Positions 1 through 9,266 of a stretch of DNA of 64,000 nt are shown one piece after another; position 1 is the stretch's first letter, and every line of letters starts with the position of its first letter. The translations under genes were made by a program, and so were the position numbers. Below the pieces are notes generated by a model that made no database searches, was not told where the DNA came from, and was given only the letters and a program-made list of their open reading frames with translations. This stretch comes from Anderseniella sp963698275 (GTDB taxonomy: Bacteria; Pseudomonadota; Alphaproteobacteria; Rhizobiales; Aestuariivirgaceae): the NCBI GenBank assembly GCA_963698275.1, contig CAVOQE010000006.1:62001-126000 (forward strand), in the 5' to 3' direction.

Positions 1-175
1 CGCCATGGCAAAGCTGGATTGCGTCAGGCAAATCAAGCAGGAATTCCAGGCCGGTGTCACTGCTCAGGACAATTCGTCGGCGATGGCGCTGATCCTTATT
101 CAAGGTGACGGCGCACAAGGGGTCGGCCCGCCAGCTTCCGGCAGCCAGACATTTGATTGCACGTAATTGGGTCAT
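1..175 (-). CDS. ureE: Urease accessory protein UreE, N-terminal part (runs off window)
   Basis: Nickel-delivery chaperone for urease. Only the first 58 codons lie in the window and the rest continues past position 1. The visible part contains the UreE N-domain pattern RRRIVLSSDTGLEFLLDLPD, a run of basic residues followed by a beta hairpin, preceded by DPLCAVTLNKDQR. The start is the ATG at 173-175 because the ATG just upstream (181-183) reaches a stop after two codons. It lies 12 bases after ureC on the same strand, as in many urease operons. The C-terminal metal-binding domain is outside the window. Confidence 0.8.
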   Translation of the reverse strand, partial: MTQLRAIKCLAAGSWRADPLCAVTLNKDQRHRRRIVLSSDTGLEFLLDLPDAIQLCHG

Positions 176-187
176 CGATGCATTACC

Positions 188-1897
188 TCAGAACAGAAAA
201 TACCGCTGTGCCATGGGCAGCACCTCGGCAGGTTCACATGTCAGCAGCTCACCGTCGGCATGAACTTCATAGGTTTCCGGATCGACAGAGATGTTCGGCA
301 TCAGGTCGTTCAGGACCATGTCCTTCTTGCCGATGTTACGGGTATTTTTCACCGGCAACACCTTGCTGGCCAGACCATATTTTTCGCCAACGCCGGCCGC
401 CATTCCGGCTTGGGAAACGAATGTCACCCGGCCTTTTGTCATTGCCTTGCCGAATGCACCGAACATCGGCCTGTAATGCACCGGCTGCGGGGTCGGGATC
501 GAGGCATTTGGATCGCCCATGGGCGCCGCCGCAATGGTTCCCATCTTGAGTATCAGGTCGGGCTTCACCCCGAAGAATGCCGGCGTCCACAACACCAGGT
601 CGGCCAGTTTGCCGACCTCAACCGACCCGATATGGTCTGCCATGCCATGCGCGATGGCCGGATTTATGGTGTATTTGGCAATGTATCGGCGCACCCGCAG
701 ATTGTCGTTTTCACCTGTCTCGCCCGGCAGGCGGCCACGCTGACGCTTCATCTTGTCGGCCGTTTGCCAGGTCCTGATCAGGACTTCACCGACACGCCCC
801 ATGGCCTGGCTGTCGGACGCGATGATCGAGAATGCGCCTAAGTCATGCAGGATGTCTTCTGCGGCTATGGTTTCCTTGCGGATACGGCTTTCAGCAAAAG
901 CAATATCTTCTGAAATTGACGCATCCAGATGATGACAGACCATCAGCATGTCGAGGTGCTCGTCCACGGTGTTGACGGTATAGGGGCGCGTCGGGTTGGT
1001 GGACGATGGAATGACATTGGGCTCACCGCATACCTTGATGATATCAGGCGCATGACCGCCGCCTGCCCCTTCGGTATGGAACGCGTGAATGGTTCGGCCC
1101 TTGATGGCGGCAATGGTGTTCTCAACGAAACCGGACTCGTTCAGCGTATCCGTGTGGATCATCACCTGGACGTCCATGTCATCGGCAACAGACAGGCAGC
1201 AGTCGATGGCAGCCGGCGTGGTGCCCCAGTCCTCATGAAGTTTGAGCGCGCAGGCACCGGCCTCCACCATTTCAACCAGGCCCCCGGGCAACGACGCATT
1301 GCCCTTGCCGGAAAACCCGAGATTGACCGGAAACGCTTCTGCTGCCTCCATCATGCGCTGGATATGCCAGGCACCGGGCGTGCACGTGGTGGCATTGGTT
1401 CCGGTCGCCGGTCCGGTGCCGCCGCCCAGCATGGTGGTAACGCCTGAGTACAGGGCTTCGTCGATCTGTTGCGGGCAGATGAAATGGATATGCGCATCAA
1501 AACCACCGGCGGTGAGTATCTTGCCTTCACCGGCAATGGCTTCAGTCGATGGTCCGATGATGATGTTGACACAGGGTTGCGTATCCGGGTTTCCAGCCTT
1601 GCCGATGGCGGCAATCAGGCCGTCCCGGAGGCCAATGTCAGCCTTGTAGATGCCGGTGTGATCGACAATCAGCGCATTGGTTATGACCGTATCAACCGCG
1701 CCGTTGGCGCGGGTGACCTGTGACTGGCCCATACCATCGCGGATGACCTTGCCGCCACCGAATTTCACTTCCTCGCCATAGGTTGTGAAGTCCTTTTCAA
1801 CCTCGATGAACAATTCAGTGTCGGCAAGCCGTACCCTGTCCCCCGTGGTCGGACCGTACATCGCCGCATAGGTGTTACGTGAAATGGCTGCCGGCAT
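188..1897 (-). CDS. ureC: Urease subunit alpha (catalytic)
   Basis: Catalytic nickel subunit that hydrolyses urea to ammonia and carbamate in the cytoplasm. At 569 residues it has the usual family length. All active-site residues are visible: His136 and His138 in DAHIHF, the lysine to be carbamylated, Lys219, in LKLHEDWG, His248 in MIHTDT, His274 in FHTEGAGGGHAPD, the catalytic His322 in VCHHLD, and Asp362 in ASDSQAMGR. Its start overlaps the ureB stop by one base (TGATG), so translation is probably coupled. The subunit looks intact, although ureD in the same operon is frameshifted. Confidence 0.97.
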   Translation of the reverse strand: MPAAISRNTYAAMYGPTTGDRVRLADTELFIEVEKDFTTYGEEVKFGGGKVIRDGMGQSQVTRANGAVDTVITNALIVDHTGIYKADIGLRDGLIAAIGKAGNPDTQPCVNIIIGPSTEAIAGEGKILTAGGFDAHIHFICPQQIDEALYSGVTTMLGGGTGPATGTNATTCTPGAWHIQRMMEAAEAFPVNLGFSGKGNASLPGGLVEMVEAGACALKLHEDWGTTPAAIDCCLSVADDMDVQVMIHTDTLNESGFVENTIAAIKGRTIHAFHTEGAGGGHAPDIIKVCGEPNVIPSSTNPTRPYTVNTVDEHLDMLMVCHHLDASISEDIAFAESRIRKETIAAEDILHDLGAFSIIASDSQAMGRVGEVLIRTWQTADKMKRQRGRLPGETGENDNLRVRRYIAKYTINPAIAHGMADHIGSVEVGKLADLVLWTPAFFGVKPDLILKMGTIAAAPMGDPNASIPTPQPVHYRPMFGAFGKAMTKGRVTFVSQAGMAAGVGEKYGLASKVLPVKNTRNIGKKDMVLNDLMPNISVDPETYEVHADGELLTCEPAEVLPMAQRYFLF

Positions 1898-2205
1898 CAG
1901 TCCAGGTCCCCCATGATCTTCTGGTTGAAGCCAAAGACCTGACGGGTTCCCGCCATCGACACCAGATCGATTTCACGGCTTTGACCGGGTTCGAACCTGA
2001 CGGCTGTTCCTGCTGCAATATCAAGCCGCATGCCACGTGCCTTTTCCCGGTCGAACTCGAGGGCCGGATTGGTTTCGAAGAAATGATAGTGGGAGCCGAC
2101 CTGAACCGGCCGGTCACCGGCATTGGCCACGAGCAGTGTCGTAGCCTCACTGTTTTCGTTCAGGATGATTTCACCGTCTTTGATAATGTATTCACCGGGG
2201 ATCAT
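1897..2205 (-). CDS. ureB: Urease subunit beta
   Basis: Small structural subunit of urease, 102 residues, the usual length for a separate UreB. Typical blocks are MIPGEYIIKDGEI at the start, VGSHYHFFETNPAL near residue 37, and RFEPGQSREIDLV near residue 69. It sits between ureA and ureC. It overlaps ureC by one base and follows ureA after 18 bases. It assembles with UreA and UreC into the urease trimer. Nothing unusual is seen. Confidence 0.95.
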   Translation of the reverse strand: MIPGEYIIKDGEIILNENSEATTLLVANAGDRPVQVGSHYHFFETNPALEFDREKARGMRLDIAAGTAVRFEPGQSREIDLVSMAGTRQVFGFNQKIMGDLD

Positions 2206-2223
2206 GTCTCAAATCGCCTCATT

Positions 2224-2526
2224 TTATCGGATGGGTTCGTGCACGGTGACAAGCTTGGTGCCATCGGGAAAAGTTGCCTCGACCTGAACGTCGTGGATCA
2301 TCTCGGCGACACCTTCCATGACCTGATCGCGGGTAATGACCTGCGCCCCGTCCGCCATCAACTGTGCAACGCTGGTGCCGTCACGCGCGCCTTCTACAAC
2401 AAAATCCGAAATAAGGGCGATGGCTTCGGGATAGTTCAGCTTCACGCCGCGTTCCAGACGACGGCGAGCCACTATCGCAGCCATGGAAATCAGCAATTTG
2501 TCTTTTTCACGCGGTGTCAAATTCAC
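2224..2526 (-). CDS. ureA: Urease subunit gamma
   Basis: Smallest structural subunit of urease, 100 residues. It begins VNLTPREKDKLL and contains GVKLNYPEAIALI and the C-terminal block DGTKLVTVHEPIR, all typical of UreA. I chose the GTG at 2524-2526 as the start because an AAAGGAGAG ribosome site lies six bases upstream and the length then equals the family norm. A longer open frame to 2592 begins inside the end of ureD and is unlikely to be used. The gene follows the ureD stop by about 20 bases. Confidence 0.93.
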   Translation of the reverse strand: MNLTPREKDKLLISMAAIVARRRLERGVKLNYPEAIALISDFVVEGARDGTSVAQLMADGAQVITRDQVMEGVAEMIHDVQVEATFPDGTKLVTVHEPIR

Positions 2527-2545
2527 TGCGCTCTCCTTTCTGCAA

Positions 2546-3444
2546 TCAACACGTCCATACCCGGGGCAAGTCTGCACCGCACAGGGCAGCAAGTATCGGC
2601 ATCACTGTTTTGCGAAGTTCATGGCTGTTCGGCGCGAGAATTCGCGTCAGACATACACCATCAAGATCACTGCTGCCGCCGACTATACCGTGTTCGTCAA
2701 TGATCTTGCGCGCAAGGTCGCAGTGGCGCGCCGTATCCGGCCCGGCCGTTATCACGCTGGCAAAGGCTCGAGCGCCGCCGGCAGTTGCGGTTTCATCGAG
2801 CAATGCCGAGACATCTCCCGTCAGATTCAACCGGTCAATGAAGGCGACCCTGCCATCACGTTCGATGATCCACTCATCACGCAAGGTGGCGGTGTGTACA
2901 TATTCACCCATGGCAGGCCGCCCGATGATCACCGCTTCGCATGCAATCAACGTGGCATGTTCGTGACAAGGACACATGCGTCTTGCGGTCAAGCCTGGCG
3001 CCTTCAAACAAGATGGTTTCCTGTGGCAGCCAGCAGGCGGTTGCCTCATCGGCAACGGTCAACCTCGATGCAATGACGGCATCTTCACCGGTCGACTTGT
3101 AGATCCGTTCGCAAGCTTGTGTCGTGATGGCTGCACGGGTGCCTGCCTGCCAGGCCACATTGATGTTGAGCGCATCTCCACCGGTCAAACCGCCGGCCGT
3201 GTTGATCAGTACGGCTTCGTGACCGGGTGACGTCTGTTTCGGCAAGCGCGCCTTCAGGCAGCCTTGTTGATACAGGTCGCCCAGCGCCGTGCGGCCACTG
3301 CCTCGATGATTTGAACGATATACGGACTGCGCCCTGTGAACGCTGCATGGGCTGACTGTTCAGCGTTTCACCGCCTGCGGCTACGAGCCTGAGCCCGGCC
3401 TTGCCTGGTTTTCCTGCTCTGCTGGCTGGCACACATGTCTCCAT
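2546..3444 (-). pseudogene. ureD: Urease accessory protein UreD, two frameshifts
   Basis: UreD helps load nickel into apo-urease together with UreF and UreG. The UreD sequence is complete but spread over three frames. The N-terminal block (QPMQRSQGAVRISFK) is in the frame starting at 3444. The middle (YQQGCLKARLPKQ, AVLINTAGGLTGGD, TTQACERIYKS, WLPQETILFEGARLDR) is in a second frame. The C-terminal third (CEAVIIGRPAMGE through LPRVW) is in a third frame. Each switch is explained by one extra base, near 3300-3310 and at about 2963. Neither lies in a homopolymer. The start overlaps the urtE stop (TGATG). It is either a true pseudogene or carries two assembly errors. The other urease subunits are intact. 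Confidence 0.85.
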
Positions 3445-4139
3445 CAGATCGTCATATGCTTCAAAATGGCCTTCTCATCAGCGTCGCGCATGTCGCCTGA
3501 CATGATGATTTCACCGCGGTCCATGACCGCATAGGTATCTGCAAGCGCGCGGGCGAATTCGAAATACTGCTCAACCAGCAGGATGCTCATGCCGCCGCGT
3601 TCACGCAGTAAAGATATGACACGTTCAATATCCTTGATAATCGACGGCTGAATGCCCTCTGTCGGTTCATCAAGAATGAGCAGTTTTGGCCGCATTACAA
3701 GTGCACGGGCAATTGCCAGTTGCTGCTGCTGCCCGCCGGACAGGTCACCGCCGCGACGTGACAGCATGTCCTTGAGCACCGGGAACAGTTCAAATATCTC
3801 GTCCGATATCGCGCGGTCGCTGCGCGGCAGCACAAACAATCCTGTCTGCAGATTTTCGCGCACACTCAGCAGCGGGAAGATTTCCCGCCCCTGGGGCACG
3901 TAGGCCACGCCTGCACGGGCACGGTCTTCACAAGATGCACGTGTGAGTGAGGCGCCGTTCCAGACGATCTCGCCCCTGGTTACCGGCAATTGGCCAACGA
4001 TCGCACCCAGCAGGCTGGTCTTGCCGACACCATTGCGCCCCATGACACAGGTGACCTTGTCTGCAGGCACTTCGAGGCTGACCTCGCGCAGCGCCTGAGC
4101 TGCCCCGTAGTGAAGATCCAGATTGGTGATACTGAGCAT
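3444..4139 (-). CDS. urtE: Urea ABC transporter ATP-binding protein UrtE
   Basis: Second ATPase of the branched-chain-type urea importer, 231 residues. It has Walker A GRNGVGKTS, Q-loop YVPQGREIFP, signature LSGGQQQQLAIARAL, Walker B LLILDEPTEGIQPSI, and H-loop LLVEQY. The last two are characteristic of LivF/UrtE. The start MLSITNLDLHYG at 4139 is chosen over an upstream in-frame codon because it matches the family N-terminus and lies 7 bases after the urtD stop. Its own stop overlaps the ureD start, tying urea import to urease maturation in one transcript. Confidence 0.94.
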   Translation of the reverse strand: MLSITNLDLHYGAAQALREVSLEVPADKVTCVMGRNGVGKTSLLGAIVGQLPVTRGEIVWNGASLTRASCEDRARAGVAYVPQGREIFPLLSVRENLQTGLFVLPRSDRAISDEIFELFPVLKDMLSRRGGDLSGGQQQQLAIARALVMRPKLLILDEPTEGIQPSIIKDIERVISLLRERGGMSILLVEQYFEFARALADTYAVMDRGEIIMSGDMRDADEKAILKHMTI

Positions 4140-4146
4140 CTGACGG

Positions 4147-4899
4147 CTACCTTCCCAGATAACTTTCGATGACCCGCTCATTGGCGCTGACAACGTCAAG
4201 AGAGCCTTCCGCCAGAACGGATCCTTCAGCCAGAACGGTCACCTTCACATCCAGGTCACGCACAAAGGCCATGTCATGCTCGACAACAATGACCGAGTGG
4301 TCTTTGGCGATGTCGCGCAACAATCGCGCCGTCTCAACAGTTTCGGAATCGGTCATGCCGGCAACCGGTTCATCAATCAGCAGCACTTTCGGGTCCTGCG
4401 CCAGCAGCATGCCGATTTCGAGCCATTGCTTCTGGCCATGCGACAGTTCACGGGCCATCCTGTCGCGCGCATCCGTCAGGCGAATGGTTTCCAGTATCTG
4501 CGCGAGACGTTCGCCGTCAGCCGGCGATGCAAACCAGGACAGCGCATCCACTACCCGCCTGGCACCTGCCAGTGCCAGTTCGAGGTTCTGAGATACAGTC
4601 TGGTTTTCAAACACCGTTGGTTTCTGGAACTTCCGGCCAATGCCAAGTTGGGCAATATCGGCTTCGTCGAGCTGGATCAGATCGATATCGCCATTGAAGA
4701 ATATCTCACCGCTGTCAGGCCGCGTCTTGCCGGTGATGACATCCATCATGGTGGTCTTGCCGGCTCCGTTTGGACCGATGATGGCGCGCATCTCTCCCGG
4801 ATCAATGATCAATGACAGGCGGTTCAGGGCCTTGAAACCGTCAAAGCTGACGGAGACACCGTCGAGGTAGAGCACTGGCGTAATCGGGGTCTGGCTCAC
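4147..4899 (-). CDS. urtD: Urea ABC transporter ATP-binding protein UrtD
   Basis: First ATPase of the urea importer, LivG-like, 250 residues. Visible motifs are Walker A GPNGAGKTT, Q-loop region IGRKFQKPTVFENQTV (typical of UrtD), signature ELSHGQKQWLEIGMLLAQ, Walker B VLLIDEPVAGMTDSE, and H-loop VIVVEHD. The glutamine-rich KFQKPT and the SHGQKQW signature separate UrtD from general LivG proteins. Its ATG overlaps the urtC stop by four bases (ATGA). Confidence 0.95.
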   Translation of the reverse strand: MSQTPITPVLYLDGVSVSFDGFKALNRLSLIIDPGEMRAIIGPNGAGKTTMMDVITGKTRPDSGEIFFNGDIDLIQLDEADIAQLGIGRKFQKPTVFENQTVSQNLELALAGARRVVDALSWFASPADGERLAQILETIRLTDARDRMARELSHGQKQWLEIGMLLAQDPKVLLIDEPVAGMTDSETVETARLLRDIAKDHSVIVVEHDMAFVRDLDVKVTVLAEGSVLAEGSLDVVSANERVIESYLGR

Positions 4900-6053
4900 T
4901 TTGCCACCTCGCGCTGATCCGGCACAAGGTCTGGCGTTGCAACCTGCTTGCGAGAGTTGTGCAACAGGGTCTGTCGGAGGCGTGCCGCCAGTCCCATAAT
5001 CCCCTTGGGCAGGAACAGGGTCACGGCAATGAACAGGCCGCCCAGCGCAAACAACCAGTATTCGGGCAATGCACCGGTGAACCAGGTCTTGGCGTAATTT
5101 ATCAGGACTGCTCCCAGCACCGCGCCGATCAATGTACCGCGCCCGCCAACGGCGACCGCGATGACGATCTCGATTGAATTGGCCGGAGAAAACTCGCTCG
5201 GATTGATGATACCGACCTGCGGCACATAAAGCGAGCCGGCAACGCCTGCCAGGCAGGCAGACACAACAAACACAAACAACTTGTAGTGCTCGACCTTGTA
5301 GCCGAGAAACCGGGTACGGCTTTCCGCGTCGCGAATGGCTTCAAGCACCTTGCCGGCCCGCGACGTGGTGATAAGCCGGCAGACAACATAACCAAGTCCC
5401 AGTGCAACAGCAGAGGCAGTAAACAGTCCGGCACGGGTGCCATCTGACTGCAGGGAAAAGCCCAGGATATCCTTGAAATCCGTGAGTCCGTTATTGCCGC
5501 CGAACCCCATATCGTTGCGGAAGAATGCCAGCAGCAAGGCATAGGTCATGGCTTGCGTGATGATGGACAGATAAACCCCGGTTACACGCGAGCGGAAAGC
5601 GAACCAGCCGAAAACGAATGCCAGCAGTCCCGGCACGGCAAGCACCATAAAGCAGGCAAAGATGAAGTTGTCGAAACCGTACCAGTACCAGGGCAGTTCC
5701 TGCCAGTTGAGGAAAACCATGAAATCAGGCAGTTCCGGGTTTGCGTATACCCCGCGGCTGCCGATCTGGCGCATGAGGTACATGCCCATGGCATAGCCGC
5801 CAAGCGCAAAGAAGGCGCCATGGCCCAGCGAAAGAATGCCGCAATATCCCCAGATCAGGTCGACTGAAAGCGCCAGCAGCGCAAAACACAGATACTTGCC
5901 CATCAATGCCACGGCATAGCCCGACAGGTGCAGCGGATGATCCGCCGACAGGGCCAGATGCATGACCGGAACAGCAATGGCAATTACCGCCAGAATTATC
6001 AGAAACCAGCCGGCCTGCCAGCCGAGTGCGCGCATCACCATCTGGGTCATCAT
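4896..6053 (-). CDS. urtC: Urea ABC transporter permease UrtC
   Basis: LivM-type inner-membrane permease, 385 residues, with about ten hydrophobic segments beginning at residue 15. Family landmarks are LSLGHGAFFALGGYAMGMY and the cytoplasmic loop FLGYKVEHYKLFVF, followed by GTLIGAVLGA near the C-terminus. The chosen start (MMTQM at 6053) overlaps the urtB stop as ATGA. Upstream in-frame codons belong to the urtB coding region in another frame. The C-terminal tail after the last membrane segment is basic and cytoplasmic. Confidence 0.93.
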   Translation of the reverse strand: MMTQMVMRALGWQAGWFLIILAVIAIAVPVMHLALSADHPLHLSGYAVALMGKYLCFALLALSVDLIWGYCGILSLGHGAFFALGGYAMGMYLMRQIGSRGVYANPELPDFMVFLNWQELPWYWYGFDNFIFACFMVLAVPGLLAFVFGWFAFRSRVTGVYLSIITQAMTYALLLAFFRNDMGFGGNNGLTDFKDILGFSLQSDGTRAGLFTASAVALGLGYVVCRLITTSRAGKVLEAIRDAESRTRFLGYKVEHYKLFVFVVSACLAGVAGSLYVPQVGIINPSEFSPANSIEIVIAVAVGGRGTLIGAVLGAVLINYAKTWFTGALPEYWLFALGGLFIAVTLFLPKGIMGLAARLRQTLLHNSRKQVATPDLVPDQREVAK

Positions 6054-7666
6054 GCGTCTGCTCCCCGGCCCTTGAGCGCAAACAGGCCACGCGGGCGTTT
6101 CTGGATAAACAGGATGATGAAGACCAGTATCAGGACCTTTGCCAGAACCGCACCTGCATAGGGTTCCAGAAACTTGTTGGCGATGCCCAGCGTCATTGCG
6201 CCGACCAGGGTTCCCCACAGGTTGCCGACGCCGCCAAACACGACAACCATGAAACTGTCGATAATGTAACTCTGTCCGAGATTGGGACTGACATTGTCGA
6301 TCTGGCTGATGGCGACACCTGCAAGGCCGGCAATGCCGGAGCCGAGACCGAATGTCAGCGCATCGATCCATTTGGTGCGAATGCCCATGGATGCTGCCAT
6401 GCGCCGGTTCTGCACCACGGCCCGCATTTGCAGGCCGAAGCCGGTGAACCGCATGGCCAGAAACAGCAATGCAAAGATCGTCAACGCAAATGCAATGATA
6501 TAGAGCCGGTTCCAGGTCAGGGTAAGCTGCCCGAGTTCAAGCGAACCGGACATCCATGACGGGTTGCCCACTTCTCGATTGTTGGGCCCGAAAATTGTCC
6601 TCACCGCCTGCTGCAGAATGAGCGACACACCCCAGGTTGCCAGCAGTGTTTCAAGCGGGCGGCCATACAGGAACCGGATGATGCCGCGTTCCATGGCAAT
6701 GCCGACCAGCCCGGTCAGGGCAAACGCCAGCGGCAATGCAATCAGCAACGACCAGTCGAACAGGCCGGGCATGGTCTGCCGGATGACCTCCTGCACCATG
6801 AAGGTCACGTAGGCCCCCAGCATGACCATTTCGCCATGCGCCATGTTGATGACACCCATGACGCCAAAAGTGATCGCAAGGCCGATTGCGGCGAGCAGCA
6901 GAACGGACCCGAGACTCAAACCGTAAACGACGTTCTGGGCATTGCGCCAAACCGCAAGTGAGCTGTCAATCGTCACCATTGCAGCACGGGCACTGTCAGC
7001 AACGGCACCGGCCTCACCTGCCGCAACCGGTGTCAGCAATCCGATCGCTGCCTGATTGCCCATCGCACTGATGACTTCGATTGCAGCCAGTTTGTCGGCG
7101 TCAGGGCCATTGGATGCCAGTATGGAGGCTGCGCGCGCGCGCTGCATGGCCAGTCTGACCTGGTCATCGGTTTCTGCTTCAATGGCTGCGTTCAAGCTGT
7201 CCAGGGCGGCTGCATCGGGAGATGAAATCATGTTTTGCGCGGCAGCGAGACGACGGCCTGTGTCTTTTGAGCGCAAGGTCAGACTGCCGAGCGCATCGCG
7301 AATGGCGCCGCGCATTCGATTGTTGATGCGGATTTTTTTCAGTGCGCCCGGGTCAATGACCCCGAGGTTTTCACCGGTGGCAGCATCAAGGTGGGTCCCA
7401 GGACTGGCGGGATCAGGGATCACTACCTTCCCGTCAGGCGCAGCAACAAATGCCTTGTTGCTGGCAAGGGCATTGAGGATATCTGCCGCGCGTGCGTCCC
7501 CGGTTGCTGCAATTTCGCCAACCGCACCGAGGCGCCTGGCGAAGCTCTTTTCCTTCAACCCGGACACGGCCGTATCGAGGCCTGCCGCGTAAACAGGGCC
7601 AGCAATCAGGAAACTGACAACGATCAGGTTGGCGACCAGAACGGCTATGGTGCGAATAAGCATCAT
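6050..7666 (-). CDS. urtB: Urea ABC transporter permease UrtB
   Basis: LivH-type permease of the urea importer, 538 residues, longer than LivH because of the UrtB-specific N-terminal extension. A signal-like segment (residues 5-28) is followed by roughly 200 residues of helical, alanine-rich periplasmic domain, then about eight membrane segments from near residue 245. The permease landmark is GVMGVINMAHGEMVMLGAYV. The gene starts about 100 bases after the urtA stop, and that gap holds a terminator-like hairpin, so expression is probably lower than that of urtA. Confidence 0.94.
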   Translation of the reverse strand: MMLIRTIAVLVANLIVVSFLIAGPVYAAGLDTAVSGLKEKSFARRLGAVGEIAATGDARAADILNALASNKAFVAAPDGKVVIPDPASPGTHLDAATGENLGVIDPGALKKIRINNRMRGAIRDALGSLTLRSKDTGRRLAAAQNMISSPDAAALDSLNAAIEAETDDQVRLAMQRARAASILASNGPDADKLAAIEVISAMGNQAAIGLLTPVAAGEAGAVADSARAAMVTIDSSLAVWRNAQNVVYGLSLGSVLLLAAIGLAITFGVMGVINMAHGEMVMLGAYVTFMVQEVIRQTMPGLFDWSLLIALPLAFALTGLVGIAMERGIIRFLYGRPLETLLATWGVSLILQQAVRTIFGPNNREVGNPSWMSGSLELGQLTLTWNRLYIIAFALTIFALLFLAMRFTGFGLQMRAVVQNRRMAASMGIRTKWIDALTFGLGSGIAGLAGVAISQIDNVSPNLGQSYIIDSFMVVVFGGVGNLWGTLVGAMTLGIANKFLEPYAGAVLAKVLILVFIILFIQKRPRGLFALKGRGADA

Positions 7667-7708
7667 TTATGGAATATCCGCCCTCGGCAGGATTGGCACT
7701 TGTCAGAG

Positions 7709-7746
7709 AAAAAAGGACAGCCGCGTTCCATGGAACGAGACTGTCC
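7709..7746 (-). terminator. Intrinsic terminator/attenuator between urtA and urtB
   Basis: On the minus strand a stem with outer arms GGACAG and CTGTCC (7741-7746 and 7715-7720) and an inner inverted repeat CGTTCC/GGAACG is followed directly by six Ts (7714-7709). This is the form of a Rho-independent terminator. It sits after the solute-binding gene and before the permease genes. The likely role is partial termination, giving more binding protein than membrane components. Confidence 0.8.
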
Positions 7747-7767
7747 CCAAGCGGGAGGAATTCCTAC

Positions 7768-9072
7768 CTAGCTTCCCTGACCGCCGCACTTGCCGGTCTT
7801 GACGTTGTAGTTGCCACATGACATCGGGGTGCGCCAATCAGAGATCAGGTCCTTGGAACCGGGCAGGAAATCAGACCAGGCATCACCAACCACCAGACCT
7901 GACGTTTCCCATACGGTTTCAAACTGGCCATCGGCCTGAATTTCACCGATCAGAACCGGCTTGGTGATGTGATGGTTCGGCATCATGGCAGAATATCCGC
8001 CCGACAGGTTTGGAACAGTAACACCGATGATGGCTTCGCCGACAGCATCGGGGTCGGTCGTGCCGGCCTTCTTGACTGCCTCGACCCACATGTTGAAACC
8101 GATATAATGGGCTTCCATGGGATCGTTGGTGACGCGCTTGTCATCCTTGATGAACGCCTTCCAGGTCTTCACGAAGCTGGCGTTTACCGGCGCATCCACA
8201 CTCTGGAAATAGTTCCACGCGGCAAGGTGGCCGACCAGTGGTGCCGTATCAAGACCTGCCAGTTCTTCCTCACCAACCGAGAAAGCCACAACCGGAATGT
8301 CCTCGGCCTTGACGCCCTGGTTGCCGAGTTCCTTGTAGAACGGGACATTGGCATCACCATTGATTGTCGAGACAACAGCGGTTTTCTTGCCGGCAGCACC
8401 GAACTTCTTGATGTCTGAGACAATCGTCTGCCAGTCGGAGTGCCCAAACGGTGTGTAGTTGATCATGATGTCTTCTGCCGCCACACCCTTGGCTTTCAGG
8501 TAGGCTTCCAGAATCTTGTTCGTGGTGCGCGGATAGACATAGTCGGTGCCGGCCAGTACCCAGCGCTTTACCGAACCGCCCTCTTCGCTCATCAGATAAT
8601 CGACGGCAGGGATTGCCTGCTGGTTGGGAGCCGCACCGGTGTAGAAGACATTCTTCGAGCTTTCTTCACCTTCATACTGGACCGGATAGAACAGCAAACC
8701 GTTCAGTTCCTCAAACACCGGCAGCACCGACTTGCGCGACACGGAAGTCCATGCTCCGAACACGGCTGAGACTTTTTCCTTGTCCAGTAGTTCGCGGGCC
8801 TTTTCGGCAAACAGCGGCCAGTCAGATGCCGGATCAACAACCACGGCTTCAAGTTGCTTGCCGAGCAGGCCGCCCTTCTTGTTCTGCTCTTCGATCAGCA
8901 TCAGCATGACGTCTTTCAGCGTGGTCTCTGAAATCGCCATGGTGCCCGACAGTGAATGCAGAACGCCGACCTTGATGGTTTCTTCTGCCGATACCATGGC
9001 CGATGTGGACATCAGCGCTGCGCCTATCACTGCGGCCTTGATACCTGACCTTGCAAATCTTGAATTGAACAT
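7768..9072 (-). CDS. urtA: Urea ABC transporter substrate-binding protein UrtA
   Basis: Periplasmic urea-binding protein, 434 residues. The N-terminus has a Sec signal peptide (basic MFNSRFARSGIK, then a hydrophobic stretch ending near SAMVSAEE). The mature protein has the two-lobe amide-binding fold with typical blocks: IKVGVLHSLSGTMAISE, AVFGAWTSVSRKSVLPVFE, LLFYPVQYEGEESSKNVFYTGA, and SDWRTPMSCGNYNVKTGKCG at the C-terminus. It is first in the urt-ure operon and has its own regulatory region upstream. Confidence 0.96.
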   Translation of the reverse strand: MFNSRFARSGIKAAVIGAALMSTSAMVSAEETIKVGVLHSLSGTMAISETTLKDVMLMLIEEQNKKGGLLGKQLEAVVVDPASDWPLFAEKARELLDKEKVSAVFGAWTSVSRKSVLPVFEELNGLLFYPVQYEGEESSKNVFYTGAAPNQQAIPAVDYLMSEEGGSVKRWVLAGTDYVYPRTTNKILEAYLKAKGVAAEDIMINYTPFGHSDWQTIVSDIKKFGAAGKKTAVVSTINGDANVPFYKELGNQGVKAEDIPVVAFSVGEEELAGLDTAPLVGHLAAWNYFQSVDAPVNASFVKTWKAFIKDDKRVTNDPMEAHYIGFNMWVEAVKKAGTTDPDAVGEAIIGVTVPNLSGGYSAMMPNHHITKPVLIGEIQADGQFETVWETSGLVVGDAWSDFLPGSKDLISDWRTPMSCGNYNVKTGKCGGQGS

Positions 9073-9113
9073 CTTGCGTCTCCCGAGAGTTTGTTGTGCG
9101 ACGCAACATGCAC

Positions 9114-9130
9114 TTCAAGTCATATGCCAA
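9114..9130 (-). promoter_or_regulatory. Candidate sigma-54 (-24/-12) promoter of urtA
   Basis: On the minus strand the sequence TTGGCATATGACTTGAA places GG at 9128-9127 and, ten bases later, GA at 9116-9115. The sigma-54 consensus is TGGCAC-N5-TTGC, so the -24 half fits well but the invariant C at -12 is an A. It would start transcription about 30 bases before the urtA ATG. The nitrogen role of the operon makes it plausible; the -12 mismatch makes it uncertain. Confidence 0.3.
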
Positions 9131-9266
9131 ACTTCGGATGCAAATTGACTTCTTTTAAAACTCTTTTCAAAACATTGATTTTAAATACGAATAATGAACA
9201 ATCGAATTGGAGGGACAGCTCGTCCCCAGGAAATACCACGGCAAATCTGCATGAAAATTACCGCAC

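Noticed and set aside
157..841. Open frames of up to 224 codons on the plus strand opposite ureC
   Set aside because: They are antisense to a complete UreC with every active-site residue in place, and their translations show no family pattern.
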